From the NCBI RefSeq assembly GCF_900129215.1, contig NZ_FQUQ01000006.1, positions 127,032-191,031 of the forward strand: a stretch of DNA of 64,000 nucleotides, read 5' to 3'. How positions within the stretch are numbered: the first letter of the stretch is position 1; each line of letters opens with the position of its first letter. This document shows, one piece after another, positions 7,525-16,349 of this stretch. The stretch is from Pedobacter caeni (GTDB lineage Bacteria > Bacteroidota > Bacteroidia > Sphingobacteriales > Sphingobacteriaceae). The position numbers and the translations under genes are program-made. Under the pieces are notes generated by a model that was not told where the DNA came from, did not search any database, and saw nothing but the letters and a program-made list of their open reading frames with translations.

Positions 7525-7699
7525 ACATCGTTGGGTATTAGAACTGGCACAAAAAGGGCAAAAATTTTCTAAGCCTGAAGACTTATTGAAAAATCTATAT
7601 GTATTTGAATTCCTTGTAGTTCCCTGGAACAAATCCTTATTGGAAAAAGACTTAGAATCAAAACTTATACGGCATATAGAAGACTTTTCGCCAACTTAA
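7493..7699 (+). pseudogene. DUF1016/PDDEXK nuclease fragment
   Basis: A short frame contains 'KGQKFSKPEDLLKNLYVFEF' followed by 'LLEKDLESKLIRHIEDF'. This matches the boundary between the N-terminal domain and the nuclease domain of DUF1016 (YhcG, PDDEXK) proteins, where family members read K-P-E-D-x-(I/L)-K-(D/N)-x-Y-(V)-x-E-F-L and then (E/D)-L-E-x-x-(L/I)-I. The nuclease core that should follow is absent; the frame ends after 68 codons. It overlaps the end of the leucine-rich fragment in another frame. A remnant, probably of a mobile or defence gene. Confidence 0.5.
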
Positions 7700-7730
7700 A
7701 GTACCTTACCTGAATGAAAGAAAATGGGAT

Positions 7731-8483
7731 TTATAATTTTAACAACGTTTTGATCGAACTTTTTTTCTGTTTCGAAATAGGGACCTTCTGACCGCCATAA
7801 TCCATAACCAGGTATCCGGAATCTTCATTCAAAATGCTCGTCACATGTGCTTTGTTTACCAAATGCGACTGGTGACATCGTATAAATCCGTAAGGGCTCA
7901 GCAATTCATCATACTCATATAAGGGTTTTGAAATCAGATGTTCCGTCCCATTGATCAAAAAAAACGTGGTATAGTTATTCGAAGAGCTGCAGCGGACAAT
8001 ATCCCTTACCGGAACCAAATAAGTTTCTTTCAGGCTGGGCAAAGCGATTTTCTGCTGCTCATCCGGCAAGGTTCTGTCTAACAGTTTAAGCAGGTTATTT
8101 AGTCGCAGGTTATGTCTTTTGGCAATAACCGATTGGGCGATTCTCGAGACCGTAATTTTAAGCTCCGCAATATTTATTGGTTTCAGCAGATAGTCCAGTG
8201 CTGAAAATTTAACCGCCATGATCCCGTAATCATCGTAAGCGGTGACAAAAACAACATCAAAAGAAGGATCTTCTATCGACCTCAAAAGATCAAAGCCGTT
8301 CTTTCCAGGCATGTCTATATCAAGAAAAACCACGTCCGGTTCTAATTCCAGGATCTGCTCTTTTGCCTCATCTGCACTTATCGCTGTGGCCACAACCTCA
8401 ATATCTTCACAGTGACGGACAAGTAAAGCTTGTAAGTTATCTATATTGATGCGCTCATCGTCGACTATTATTGCAGTTATCAT
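7731..8483 (-). CDS. LytTR-type response regulator
   Basis: A 250-residue two-domain regulator. Residues 1-120 are a CheY-like receiver with the acidic pair at Asp8/Asp9, phosphorylatable Asp55 ('VVFLDIDMPG') and the conserved 'LLKP' Lys near residue 100. Residues about 145-245 form a LytTR DNA-binding domain ('IVRCSSSNNYTTFFL', then 'FIRCHQSHLVNKAHV'). The stop is at 7731 and the gene follows its cognate kinase by 12 bases, so the two are co-transcribed. Such pairs in Bacteroidota control envelope or secretion genes; the target here is not visible. Confidence 0.93.
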   Translation of the reverse strand: MITAIIVDDERINIDNLQALLVRHCEDIEVVATAISADEAKEQILELEPDVVFLDIDMPGKNGFDLLRSIEDPSFDVVFVTAYDDYGIMAVKFSALDYLLKPINIAELKITVSRIAQSVIAKRHNLRLNNLLKLLDRTLPDEQQKIALPSLKETYLVPVRDIVRCSSSNNYTTFFLINGTEHLISKPLYEYDELLSPYGFIRCHQSHLVNKAHVTSILNEDSGYLVMDYGGQKVPISKQKKSSIKTLLKL

Positions 8484-8495
8484 TTAATTATTGAT

Positions 8496-9890
8496 TCAAT
8501 TGTGAAATGTTAAAATAGCTTCGGTGCCCGATTGTTTATTGAAATCAAGCACAATTGCCTGTTCTTCTTTCAGCTTGTTAATGGTCAGGATTCTTTCTGC
8601 AGTTAAAGAAAGGCCATAGCCTGAATCCGGTATTTTTTCCAGCCAGGTTCCGTTGTCCTTTACTACAATTACAAAAGTATTCTTTTTCTCTCCTTCCCTG
8701 CAAATGATTAGCAAGCGCCCTTTGTCGCCAAGACCTGAGAGTCCATGTTTAATCGCGTTCTCAATCAGGGGTTGTAAAAGCAAAGTAGGTATTTCTATAT
8801 CGGAGGTATGGAGCGTTTCGGAGAGCTCAATATCCCAGGAAAAATTAAAGCGCAAAGCTTCCAGGTGTATATACATGCGCATCATTTCCAGCTCCTGATC
8901 AAGACTGTTAAAAACCTGCCGGCTTTTAGCCAGTGTTTTTCTTAATAAAGAACTGAATTCCTGCAAATATTCATTGGCTTCCTCAATCCGCCCGGTATTC
9001 ATCAGGCCCTGAATGGAACTGAGTGCATTAAACGTAAAATGCGGATTTAGCAGTGATTGTAATCTGATCGCCGCCTCTTCCATTTTTTGCTGTTCCTTTT
9101 CTGAGGATTTGATCTTTTTCCTTAAACCTCTTGTGACCACAAGAAAACCAAGGGCTACAACTATGGCTAGCAATATCATATAGGTGATCGTGGATTGATA
9201 CAAATAAGGTTTGACATGGATGTAGATCCTGTGTTGACTTTCCTTTTGAACCACATAGTTAACCCTTAATTCATAATCTGTGTTTGCGATTAGCTTTAAA
9301 GAAGGTAAGTCGGTTTTGCTCAGTCCGCGCTGAGATCTTCTTGTCTTTAAGTTTACCAAAGCATATTCCACTTCCATATTCTTAAAATCAGTTCTTTCGG
9401 AAATGCCTAATTTTATTTCTCCCGCTGATGTGCTGAACTCATCAGTATCATCTCCGGAAGATGAAATATAGAAAGGACCTTCGCTATTTTTTGCCTGATG
9501 ATAAAACTTGATTTCAGGAATTAAGTTCGGTCTTTTGATGACATAGCTGCGCAGGATGGTATCTGTCTTTCTGTCCAATACATCAATAGAAAACTCCTTA
9601 TTGGGAGATACATAAGCCTCGAAACCTCCCTCCCTGATTTTAGTTTCTTTTGTCAGCCCCTTTTCTGAAAGCCTGTGAGATAATTCATCGAATGCTGCAG
9701 TGGTATGAACGCGAATAAAACCACCTGAGGTATAAACCTTAATCTGCTTTCCCTGTCCAATTTCCCTAATCTCACTGCCAGGCAATTCTGCAGCTTCAAA
9801 ACGTAAGTATGATTTTCCTGTCTGAACCTGCTGCCCATAAACATTTTGAACACAGGCAACAAAAAATAAAATAAAGGCAACTAAATTCAT
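8496..9890 (-). CDS. LytS-type sensor histidine kinase
   Basis: A 464-residue kinase with a signal peptide (1-20), a periplasmic sensor region of about 210 residues, one membrane helix (about 233-254), a short coiled segment and the His_kinase domain. The phosphoacceptor is His284 in 'LLNPHFTFNAL'. The HATPase domain follows, with the N box ('LIENAIKHGL') and G box ('DNGTWLEKIPDSGYGLSL'). The periplasmic part shows no domain I can name. It lies 12 bases upstream of the LytTR regulator and 52 bases downstream of an exported thioredoxin-like gene, suggesting a three-gene operon that may sense envelope or redox conditions. Confidence 0.92.
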   Translation of the reverse strand: MNLVAFILFFVACVQNVYGQQVQTGKSYLRFEAAELPGSEIREIGQGKQIKVYTSGGFIRVHTTAAFDELSHRLSEKGLTKETKIREGGFEAYVSPNKEFSIDVLDRKTDTILRSYVIKRPNLIPEIKFYHQAKNSEGPFYISSSGDDTDEFSTSAGEIKLGISERTDFKNMEVEYALVNLKTRRSQRGLSKTDLPSLKLIANTDYELRVNYVVQKESQHRIYIHVKPYLYQSTITYMILLAIVVALGFLVVTRGLRKKIKSSEKEQQKMEEAAIRLQSLLNPHFTFNALSSIQGLMNTGRIEEANEYLQEFSSLLRKTLAKSRQVFNSLDQELEMMRMYIHLEALRFNFSWDIELSETLHTSDIEIPTLLLQPLIENAIKHGLSGLGDKGRLLIICREGEKKNTFVIVVKDNGTWLEKIPDSGYGLSLTAERILTINKLKEEQAIVLDFNKQSGTEAILTFHN

Positions 9891-9942
9891 ATCCCTCTCT
9901 TAAACTGCTAATATAATCTTATATATCCCATTTGGCCACCTA

Positions 9943-11220
9943 TTACTCACTGGCTATAGCGATCATCGCTTCCAGTTCATTGATCAGCTCAGCATCTGAT
10001 GAATATCCCTTTGTTGAAAACCTGAGTTTGCCCTTTTTATCGATGACTATTTTAGTGGGGATCCCATCTACTTTATAGGCGCATGCCACCTGGAATAGCT
10101 TCTGGTTTCCCTTTAGAGGGATATCCATCAACACATGAACGGGAAACTTAGTCTTTTTAACGTAGGAAGCTATGCGTTTCACTGCATCTTTTCCATTCTC
10201 CCCAGTGGCTACAAACAAGAAAACGACTTCGGGATGCGCTTTACTTATTTTTTCCATCGCCGGCATTGAAGCAATGCAGGGCTGACACCATGTGGCCCAG
10301 AAGTCAAGTACTACAACCTTCCCTTTCAAACCAGCAAGTGTCACATACTTTCCACTCAGGTCCGACAGGCTGAAATCCGGGGCTTCCAGATTAACCATCA
10401 TTTTCTTAGCAAGCTCAACCTTGTACGTGTTATTGATATTTCTTTGAATAGAATCCAAAAAGACAGAAGTCCTATCGCTACCCATTTTCTTCACACATAG
10501 TTTTCGGAGTTGAAGACTCATATTTAAGCTTGATTTCCCAACACTGGCCATTTTCAGCAAGATCTCATACGCTTTATCCTCTTGTCCCTGCGATGCTAAA
10601 AGAGCGGTATAAAGTGACACTGATGAGGGCATAGCATCTTCCAGATCAATGCCTTTTAATGCTTTCTCTTCGAAGAATAATGCGGTTTTGTCCTCGCCAT
10701 TTGCATGAAGGATTTCTGCATAGGTCTCATAATACGGATATGCCGCCATTCGCATAAACCGGGTCCAATCTTCCAGAGGAAAACTTCCTGGCCTGGCTGA
10801 AGGGTCATCCTTATAAGAATCATACAATTCGACGGTCCTTTGTGCCAGAACCTTTGCGTAATCCAGGTTGATTTTCCCCTCAAGCAACTCACCCACTGCA
10901 AGGTTCAAATAAGAAGTCTGATTAAACTTGTTGCTCATTAAACCGAGGTAGACTTCAAATTTCAGAAAAGCACCGGCTTTAAGAAAGGAAATCGCCACCT
11001 GTCCTTTTAGAACGTCAATATCCTCTGCGTTGTTGACCGTATCAAGCTTGAAATCCCTGATAATACTGTGCAGCGAAACCACATTTTTTTCTGGGTTCGT
11101 TTCTTTAGCCATGGATTGAATCCGGCTTTGCATGGTTTGTTTAGTTTGCGCTTTTGCATACCATGAGAGGCTAAAAAGCATAATTATTGATAAAGTAATG
11201 ATTGTTTTCTTTTTTTGCAT
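9943..11220 (-). CDS. Exported TlpA-like thioredoxin with N-terminal helical domain
   Basis: A 425-residue protein with a signal peptide (1-24). Residues about 30-275 are helical and TPR-like in feel, with no named domain. Residues about 280-420 are a TlpA-type thioredoxin fold with the redox motif WCQPC at 311-315 and the cis-Pro 'DGIPTKIVIDKKGKL' near 385. It likely acts as a periplasmic thiol-disulfide reductase or oxidase. It is the first gene of a presumed operon with the LytS kinase and LytTR regulator, which is an unusual partner. A long upstream region (11221-11558) separates it from the divergent lipoprotein gene. Confidence 0.9.
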   Translation of the reverse strand: MQKKKTIITLSIIMLFSLSWYAKAQTKQTMQSRIQSMAKETNPEKNVVSLHSIIRDFKLDTVNNAEDIDVLKGQVAISFLKAGAFLKFEVYLGLMSNKFNQTSYLNLAVGELLEGKINLDYAKVLAQRTVELYDSYKDDPSARPGSFPLEDWTRFMRMAAYPYYETYAEILHANGEDKTALFFEEKALKGIDLEDAMPSSVSLYTALLASQGQEDKAYEILLKMASVGKSSLNMSLQLRKLCVKKMGSDRTSVFLDSIQRNINNTYKVELAKKMMVNLEAPDFSLSDLSGKYVTLAGLKGKVVVLDFWATWCQPCIASMPAMEKISKAHPEVVFLFVATGENGKDAVKRIASYVKKTKFPVHVLMDIPLKGNQKLFQVACAYKVDGIPTKIVIDKKGKLRFSTKGYSSDAELINELEAMIAIASE

Positions 11221-11558
11221 AGTCCAAAATTAAGCCCGGACATATGCAAAAGAAAGACACACTGTGAGAACAGACCTTCTGACTGTGAATTCTGTAACGG
11301 GGGTAACCAGAACTAAGCCATTTTTTTAGACTAAGATTTTTGAATGCGAAGCAAACTGTTTTATACAAAAATGAACAAGATGAATGGGTACGACTTCCAT
11401 TGTGCAAGGATGGCTAATTTCAACGTATATACTAAAACAAGCCGCTTTTTTCGTTGATCGTTAACAATCCATAGTTAGAGCGCAAAACTAAGCGCTTATA
11501 CGATAAACATATTTTTAGATTACCTTCAAATTTTCAATCCCTAAACATCAAAAATCCA
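11221..11558. other. Divergent intergenic region, no gene seen
   Basis: About 340 A/T-rich bases between the thioredoxin gene (minus) and a lipoprotein gene (plus). It must contain two promoters. TACCTTCA at 11521-11528 is a weak -7 candidate for the plus-strand gene. A 78-codon minus-strand ORF that overlaps the thioredoxin start has no protein-like features. Confidence 0.4.
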
Positions 11559-12338
11559 ATGCAAGAAAAAACAATTAACTACTCTCCTTTTTTATTAGGT
11601 ACTTTACTTATGCTTGGTATGTTACTTGGCTGTAAAAAAGACAAGATTACTCCATCAGAACCAGAACCTCCCGTACGTTCTATGAGCGACTTGTACCAAA
11701 GCGCCATACTGGATGCAATGGTTGCTGATAACTCAGAAATAGTTGACACCCTATGGGCATTAACTCCTGAAAACACGGCTTTGCAATGGAAAACCATCAA
11801 AGGTAAACCACATGTTTTGATGGCTAGCTTTATGCGTTATCCATCCAGCTATCCGGTTGGCGATTCAATTACCACTTCATGGGGCGAATCCTGGCTATTC
11901 ATCCCACAACAAATGAAAGCACGTATAGGTTCTTCTTTCACTGCAGCCAGTGATACAACAATGCGCATTTGCCAGTTGTTGGGCCTCCCCCCTGCTAATG
12001 AACGAAGCAATACACACATCGCCGAGATTTGGGTAAACCCGGAAAATTTGTACAGACCGGCCGGCAGCCGGGTGATCACAACTAAAACAGCTAGTCCGAT
12101 ACTAAGCAGTAATAGTCCTGAAAGTTTCAGCTCATGGTATAATAATTATATTCTTTTCGCCTATTACCGGACATTATCAACTACAGCAGATTACCATTAC
12201 CCCTGGACGCGTTTGGGTTATACCTATGATTGGGCACCCAAAGCAAAAGAGGTAGGACTGAGTGAATACGTTTTACAGTCCAGTTCAGGCGCCTGGGTAG
12301 AAAAAGTATCAAAAGTGGGTAACTATTTTAAAAAATAA
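11559..12338 (+). CDS. Lipoprotein of unknown function
   Basis: A 259-residue protein with a lipoprotein signal: a hydrophobic stretch and the lipobox 'MLLGC' with Cys25, followed by a charged, Pro-rich linker ('KKDKITPSEPEPPVRS'). The body has no motif I recognise. It is rich in aromatic residues and mentions no catalytic signature. It is a single-gene unit with a strong terminator 27 bases after the stop. The outer or periplasmic membrane face is the likely location. Confidence 0.75.
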   Translation: MQEKTINYSPFLLGTLLMLGMLLGCKKDKITPSEPEPPVRSMSDLYQSAILDAMVADNSEIVDTLWALTPENTALQWKTIKGKPHVLMASFMRYPSSYPVGDSITTSWGESWLFIPQQMKARIGSSFTAASDTTMRICQLLGLPPANERSNTHIAEIWVNPENLYRPAGSRVITTKTASPILSSNSPESFSSWYNNYILFAYYRTLSTTADYHYPWTRLGYTYDWAPKAKEVGLSEYVLQSSSGAWVEKVSKVGNYFKK

Positions 12339-12364
12339 GTAACCAAATAAATTAACTTACATCA

Positions 12365-12394
12365 AAGCCTGGAATCTTACAATTCCAGGCTTTT
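12365..12394 (+). terminator. Rho-independent terminator
   Basis: An 11-base perfect stem (AAGCCTGGAAT / ATTCCAGGCTT) closes a 6-base loop and ends in TTTT-C-T. It follows the lipoprotein gene. Confidence 0.85.
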
Positions 12395-12541
12395 CTATTA
12401 TTTAGAGTAACAGATGCCCGCTTTGAAATTCAGCACTGAATCCTACCTCCCCCACAAAAATCCGGAGATTTCTCAAACGTATTTCCAATTAAAAATGATA
12501 CAGGTTTACCTATCTTTAACTAAAATCCCATACCAAGGCTT

Positions 12542-13393
12542 ATGAAAAACGAAAGAGACCTGAAACTAGCTGTACTGATAGACGCAGATAATGTCCCCTA
12601 TGCCAATGTAAAAGAGATGTTCGAGGAAATTGCCAAGTATGGTACACCTACTTTCAAAAGAATCTATGCCGACTGGACTAAACCAACAGTTTCCGGATGG
12701 AAAAAAGTACTGCTGGAAAATGCCATTACTCCCATTCAGCAGTACAGCTACTCCAGTGGTAAAAACGCGAGCGACAGTGCGCTTATTATTGACGCAATGG
12801 ATATCCTTTATACAGGAAAAGTGGACGGCTTCTGTATTGTCTCGAGCGACAGTGACTTTACCCGATTGGCCACGAGGCTTCGGGAGGCAGGCATGAAAGT
12901 TATTGGGATTGGTGAAAAGAAAACACTTACGCCTTTTATTACTGCCTGTGATAAATTCATCTACATTGAGATCCTGAAACCTAAGCTACAACCTTCAGAA
13001 GACAATAACATATCACAAGCCACGACCAGCTCTAAATCTCCGGAAATGCAGCCCTTGAACAAAGTTGATCCGGGAATCATCAGGCTTTTTACAGATAGCA
13101 TTACCGACCTGGCAGATGAAGAAGGATGGGCCTACCTGGGAGATCTGGGCAGTCTGATGATGAAGAAAAAACCAGACTTTGACTCCAGAAATTATGGGTT
13201 CTCCAAATTGCTGCCTTTGATAAAAAGTACCAACCGCTTTGAAGTGGATGAAAGAGAAAGTGGTAAAGCTAATGTTAAACACATCTATATCAGAAAAATC
13301 ACTCAACCGGCACCTGTCACTACAATACAAAAGCCCCGCAACAAAAGAAAATTGACCAAACCTAAAACACCACAGGAAAAAACCAAGACTTAA
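12542..13393 (+). CDS. NYN domain protein with C-terminal LOTUS/OST-HTH domain
   Basis: A 283-residue LabA-like protein. Residues about 8-150 form a NYN (PIN-like) nuclease fold. The metal-binding acids are visible as Asp14 and Asp16 ('VLIDADNVPY'), Asp78 ('KNASDSALIIDAMDIL') and Asp103/Asp105 ('SSDSDFTRLA'). After a linker, residues about 170-255 match an OST-HTH/LOTUS RNA-binding domain ('WAYLGDLGSLMMKKKPDFDS' and 'NYGFSKLLPLIKST'). The C-terminus is basic. The combination suggests an RNA-directed nuclease or RNA-binding regulator in the cytoplasm; substrates are unknown. It is a single-gene unit ending in a terminator. Confidence 0.88.
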   Translation: MKNERDLKLAVLIDADNVPYANVKEMFEEIAKYGTPTFKRIYADWTKPTVSGWKKVLLENAITPIQQYSYSSGKNASDSALIIDAMDILYTGKVDGFCIVSSDSDFTRLATRLREAGMKVIGIGEKKTLTPFITACDKFIYIEILKPKLQPSEDNNISQATTSSKSPEMQPLNKVDPGIIRLFTDSITDLADEEGWAYLGDLGSLMMKKKPDFDSRNYGFSKLLPLIKSTNRFEVDERESGKANVKHIYIRKITQPAPVTTIQKPRNKRKLTKPKTPQEKTKT

Positions 13394-13431
13394 AATCCTG
13401 ATATATATTATTGATTAAAACCAACCATAAG

Positions 13432-13470
13432 AAAGCTCAGACATTCTTGAAAAATGCCTGAGCTTTTTAT
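13432..13470 (+). terminator. Rho-independent terminator
   Basis: The stem AAAGCTCAG-CATT pairs with AATG-CTGAGCTTT with one unpaired base on each side (A and C), followed by TTTTT. It ends the NYN-LOTUS unit. Confidence 0.85.
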
Positions 13471-13550
13471 AAAATTTGCATCAAAAATAATCCACCCGTT
13501 TCAGGGCCTGACGGGATCAGGCATCCAAAATTTCCTGAATTTCAAAGTGA

Positions 13551-14489
13551 TTAATAAGTGACATCAGGGAAATCCAGACGTGCTTTTAGGAGTTCATTTT
13601 CCCATTGGGTTTTCCAGCCAAAAGCAGTGGTAGCCATTGCCTTTAAATCGGCCCGCGCAGCACCGCTGGAAAAGTGAATGTATTCACCCCAATTCATCTT
13701 TCTCGTATATTTATGATTTGCGTCCTTAGGAAAATTCTCTGCCAGCAGTTTAAAGAAATCTACAATTACCCTTGTCTTTCCATAATTGTTATACCAGGGA
13801 AACAACCAGTCCTTAAACCAATAACTATTTGGAGCAGGAAAATTTTCTTTTCCGTTCAATACCTTATCATACCATCTCTGGGCTTCTGCTGGCATCCCTA
13901 AGCCAAGATAAACATCATATTGATAGATCTCAGAAAACTTGCTATCGCCCCAGATACCGTTTGGATAAGCACCAAATCCTGCTGAACCTTTGGTATTAAA
14001 AGTAGCTGATTCGACGATATGAAATACCTCATGAGTAGGAACATCTATATTGCCCGCCTGTGTTAACCAGGGTCCTGGTCCGCAGTCAATTACATTCCTG
14101 AAGTCATGTCCTGCGCTAAAATAATAATCCGGGTGTCCGCCACTATATTTATTGGTATGAAATACCGCATACAACCTTGGATCCGAACCATGGCCACCAT
14201 AAATTTTCCTGGTGTATCGCCACACATCCCCGATATATTTAAAAGGCCAGGTAATGGATTTGTCTACATCTCCATCATAATAAACGGCCAGGTCATCATC
14301 ATAAAACACTCTGGTAAGGAGTTGAGTATGATCAAACCAGTGTTCCTTCCATGTTTTGGGAGGTGCACCTGCCGGATCAGCGACTTCAACTACGGTCGGA
14401 ACAGTCGAAGGACCGACACTTTTTCTTGAACACTGCATCAGGCTCAATGTTAAGGATAACAAAGCCAGTAAGAGAATTGATTTGTTCAT
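13551..14489 (-). CDS. HExxH lipoprotein associated with SusCD, putative metallopeptidase
   Basis: A 312-residue lipoprotein (lipobox 'SLMQC', Cys20). The zincin signature HEVFH is at residues 153-157 ('PTHEVFHIVE'), with possible third ligands in 'GDSKFSEIYQYD' about 30 residues on. Its N-terminal half includes 'YYDGDVDKSITWPFKYIGDV'. It is the last gene of the SusC-SusD unit, 40 bases after susD, and is presumably exported to the cell surface with the pair. It may process a peptide or glycoprotein ligand that the SusCD pair binds. No experimental family is named here; the peptidase call rests on HExxH in a hydrophobic context. Confidence 0.7.
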   Translation of the reverse strand: MNKSILLLALLSLTLSLMQCSRKSVGPSTVPTVVEVADPAGAPPKTWKEHWFDHTQLLTRVFYDDDLAVYYDGDVDKSITWPFKYIGDVWRYTRKIYGGHGSDPRLYAVFHTNKYSGGHPDYYFSAGHDFRNVIDCGPGPWLTQAGNIDVPTHEVFHIVESATFNTKGSAGFGAYPNGIWGDSKFSEIYQYDVYLGLGMPAEAQRWYDKVLNGKENFPAPNSYWFKDWLFPWYNNYGKTRVIVDFFKLLAENFPKDANHKYTRKMNWGEYIHFSSGAARADLKAMATTAFGWKTQWENELLKARLDFPDVTY

Positions 14490-14529
14490 TGTAAATTGAT
14501 GATTAATTTAATTGTTATCAGTTGTTTAA

Positions 14530-16344
14530 TTACCAGCCAGTATTCTGAATCACCAACGGCACTTTCTGTACCTCTCCGTTGGGAATTGGCCACAGGTAAT
14601 GTTTCTTTTCAAATACCCTCGATTCCTGCTGCACGATGTTATAAAATCCGGTCGCTGCATTTCTGCCGATATCCAGTCCGAGGATGGATCGGTCGGTAGT
14701 TTCTGCAATTTTCCAGCGCCTGGTGTCGAAATAGCGATGCGATTCGAAGGCCAGTTCTACCCTTCTTTCTCTTCTGATGGCATCACGCAGATCGGCTGGC
14801 ACCGGAAGCATACCTGCGGCTGAGCCATATTGAGGAATTCCTGCACGGTCCCTGATCAGGTTCAGATAGGTCAGGACATCCGGATCGGCAGGGTTCGCTT
14901 CGTAGGCAGCTTCTGCATAGTCCAGGTAAATCTCTGCAAGACGGATCATGACGGATGTTCTTCCCCCATCCCCACTCAAACCACGGTTTTTCCGCTGTGT
15001 ATAACCTGTAGAAGAGTAATCGTTATTACTAATTCCCCCGCGACCAGCATTCCCGTTGAATTCAAAGTTAGTGACCAATGTAGTGTTCGGATTGATCCAC
15101 TTACGATTGGTATAAGTGATGCCCACATAGAAGCGGGGCTCCCGGTTAACATACATGTTGTGCACCGACCTTTGGGCATTGTCGTCTGGTGCCTGGAAGT
15201 TGGTAAAGCCAGTTCGGGTGTATCCTGAGGAATTGTCGTCGGTAGGTTTTCCATTCGCCATAAAATAGGCCTCGGTCAATTGATGAGAAGCAGAAAGAAA
15301 TGAGCCTCCTTTATCACTTCCTGATCCATTACTATGGTTTGGTGTCATGTTGTATTGTAAGTTGGTGACATCTCCATTTGGTTTCGCCAGGATGACCTCC
15401 GTATTCCAGTCTGTCAGCATCACATCCCTGCAGGCTACAAAAGCATTATTAAAGACAGAAGGAGCTGTAGGATGTACCTTTTTGAACAGGCTAAAGTTTG
15501 GATAGGTGCTGATAAAAGACTTTGCAGCTGATGCAGCACGTGACCATTTGGCTGCGCTATAAGTCTGACTGATCAGTTGTTTACCGTCTTTGTTAACCAG
15601 GGTGGCGTAATCGGTGTTTCCATTGAATAAGGGACTTGCTGCTGTCAGTAATACCTGAACCTTATAGGCATGTACTACCGCTTTGTTGATCCGGCCATAA
15701 TCTTCGTTGGCAGTAGGTAATGCAGGAAGACCTTCTGCGGCAGCATCAAGTTCAGCGACAATATAGTCGACACATTCATCAAATGAACTTCTTGGAATAC
15801 TAATGCTTTCGATTGGTGCATCTGCAGGGATTGGGTTATTGCCCAGGAGCACTACCGGGCCATATTGACGAAGCAGGTAGTAATAATAAATAGCCCTGAG
15901 TGCTCTTGCCTCATTCTTGTAACGGTTGATATAATCTGTTCCGCTAACATTACAATCAGTACATTTATCGACGTTGGCAATGAAATTACTGGAAGCCTGG
16001 ATTCCCCTGTAGTACAATTGCCAGATGGTATTTACCTGACCTGTTGTCGCATCCCAGTTACCACTGTTCAGGTTGTTGGAAAAACTACTGGGCAAAGTAT
16101 AATCGGCTTCATCAGAAGCGCCTGTCCATGGCCCGGCAGTATATCCGTTTGCAGGGAAACGCTGTTGCATTTCATCCGGCAATGTAGAATACACGTTCGC
16201 CAGCAGCCTGTCTACTGTGGATTTGGTGGCAAAAGATTCATCAAAAGTCAGCCTGTCATCTGGTACCTGGTTCAAAAACTTTTTGCATCCATAATTACCT
16301 GAGATGAATAAGGCAGCCAGGATGTACATATATATCTTCTTCAT
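14530..16344 (-). CDS. SusD/RagB family nutrient-binding lipoprotein
   Basis: A 604-residue surface lipoprotein (lipobox 'GNYGC', Cys20, then 'KKFLNQVPDDRLTFDESF', the typical SusD start). TPR-like SusD N-terminal features include 'NEARALRAIYYYYLLRQYGPV'. The C-terminal 'ESHRYFDTRRWK' and 'YLWPIPNGEVQ' stretches are characteristic of the family. It binds the ligand above its SusC partner. It starts six bases downstream of susC, so the two are tightly co-translated. The ligand cannot be read from the sequence. No glycoside hydrolase is nearby, so a peptide substrate is as likely as a glycan. Confidence 0.96.
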   Translation of the reverse strand: MKKIYMYILAALFISGNYGCKKFLNQVPDDRLTFDESFATKSTVDRLLANVYSTLPDEMQQRFPANGYTAGPWTGASDEADYTLPSSFSNNLNSGNWDATTGQVNTIWQLYYRGIQASSNFIANVDKCTDCNVSGTDYINRYKNEARALRAIYYYYLLRQYGPVVLLGNNPIPADAPIESISIPRSSFDECVDYIVAELDAAAEGLPALPTANEDYGRINKAVVHAYKVQVLLTAASPLFNGNTDYATLVNKDGKQLISQTYSAAKWSRAASAAKSFISTYPNFSLFKKVHPTAPSVFNNAFVACRDVMLTDWNTEVILAKPNGDVTNLQYNMTPNHSNGSGSDKGGSFLSASHQLTEAYFMANGKPTDDNSSGYTRTGFTNFQAPDDNAQRSVHNMYVNREPRFYVGITYTNRKWINPNTTLVTNFEFNGNAGRGGISNNDYSSTGYTQRKNRGLSGDGGRTSVMIRLAEIYLDYAEAAYEANPADPDVLTYLNLIRDRAGIPQYGSAAGMLPVPADLRDAIRRERRVELAFESHRYFDTRRWKIAETTDRSILGLDIGRNAATGFYNIVQQESRVFEKKHYLWPIPNGEVQKVPLVIQNTGW

Positions 16345-16349
16345 ATTGA

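Noticed and set aside
14830..15228. A 132-codon plus-strand ORF inside the SusD gene
   Set aside because: The SusD frame is continuous and family-typical across these bases; the plus-strand translation has no recognisable features.
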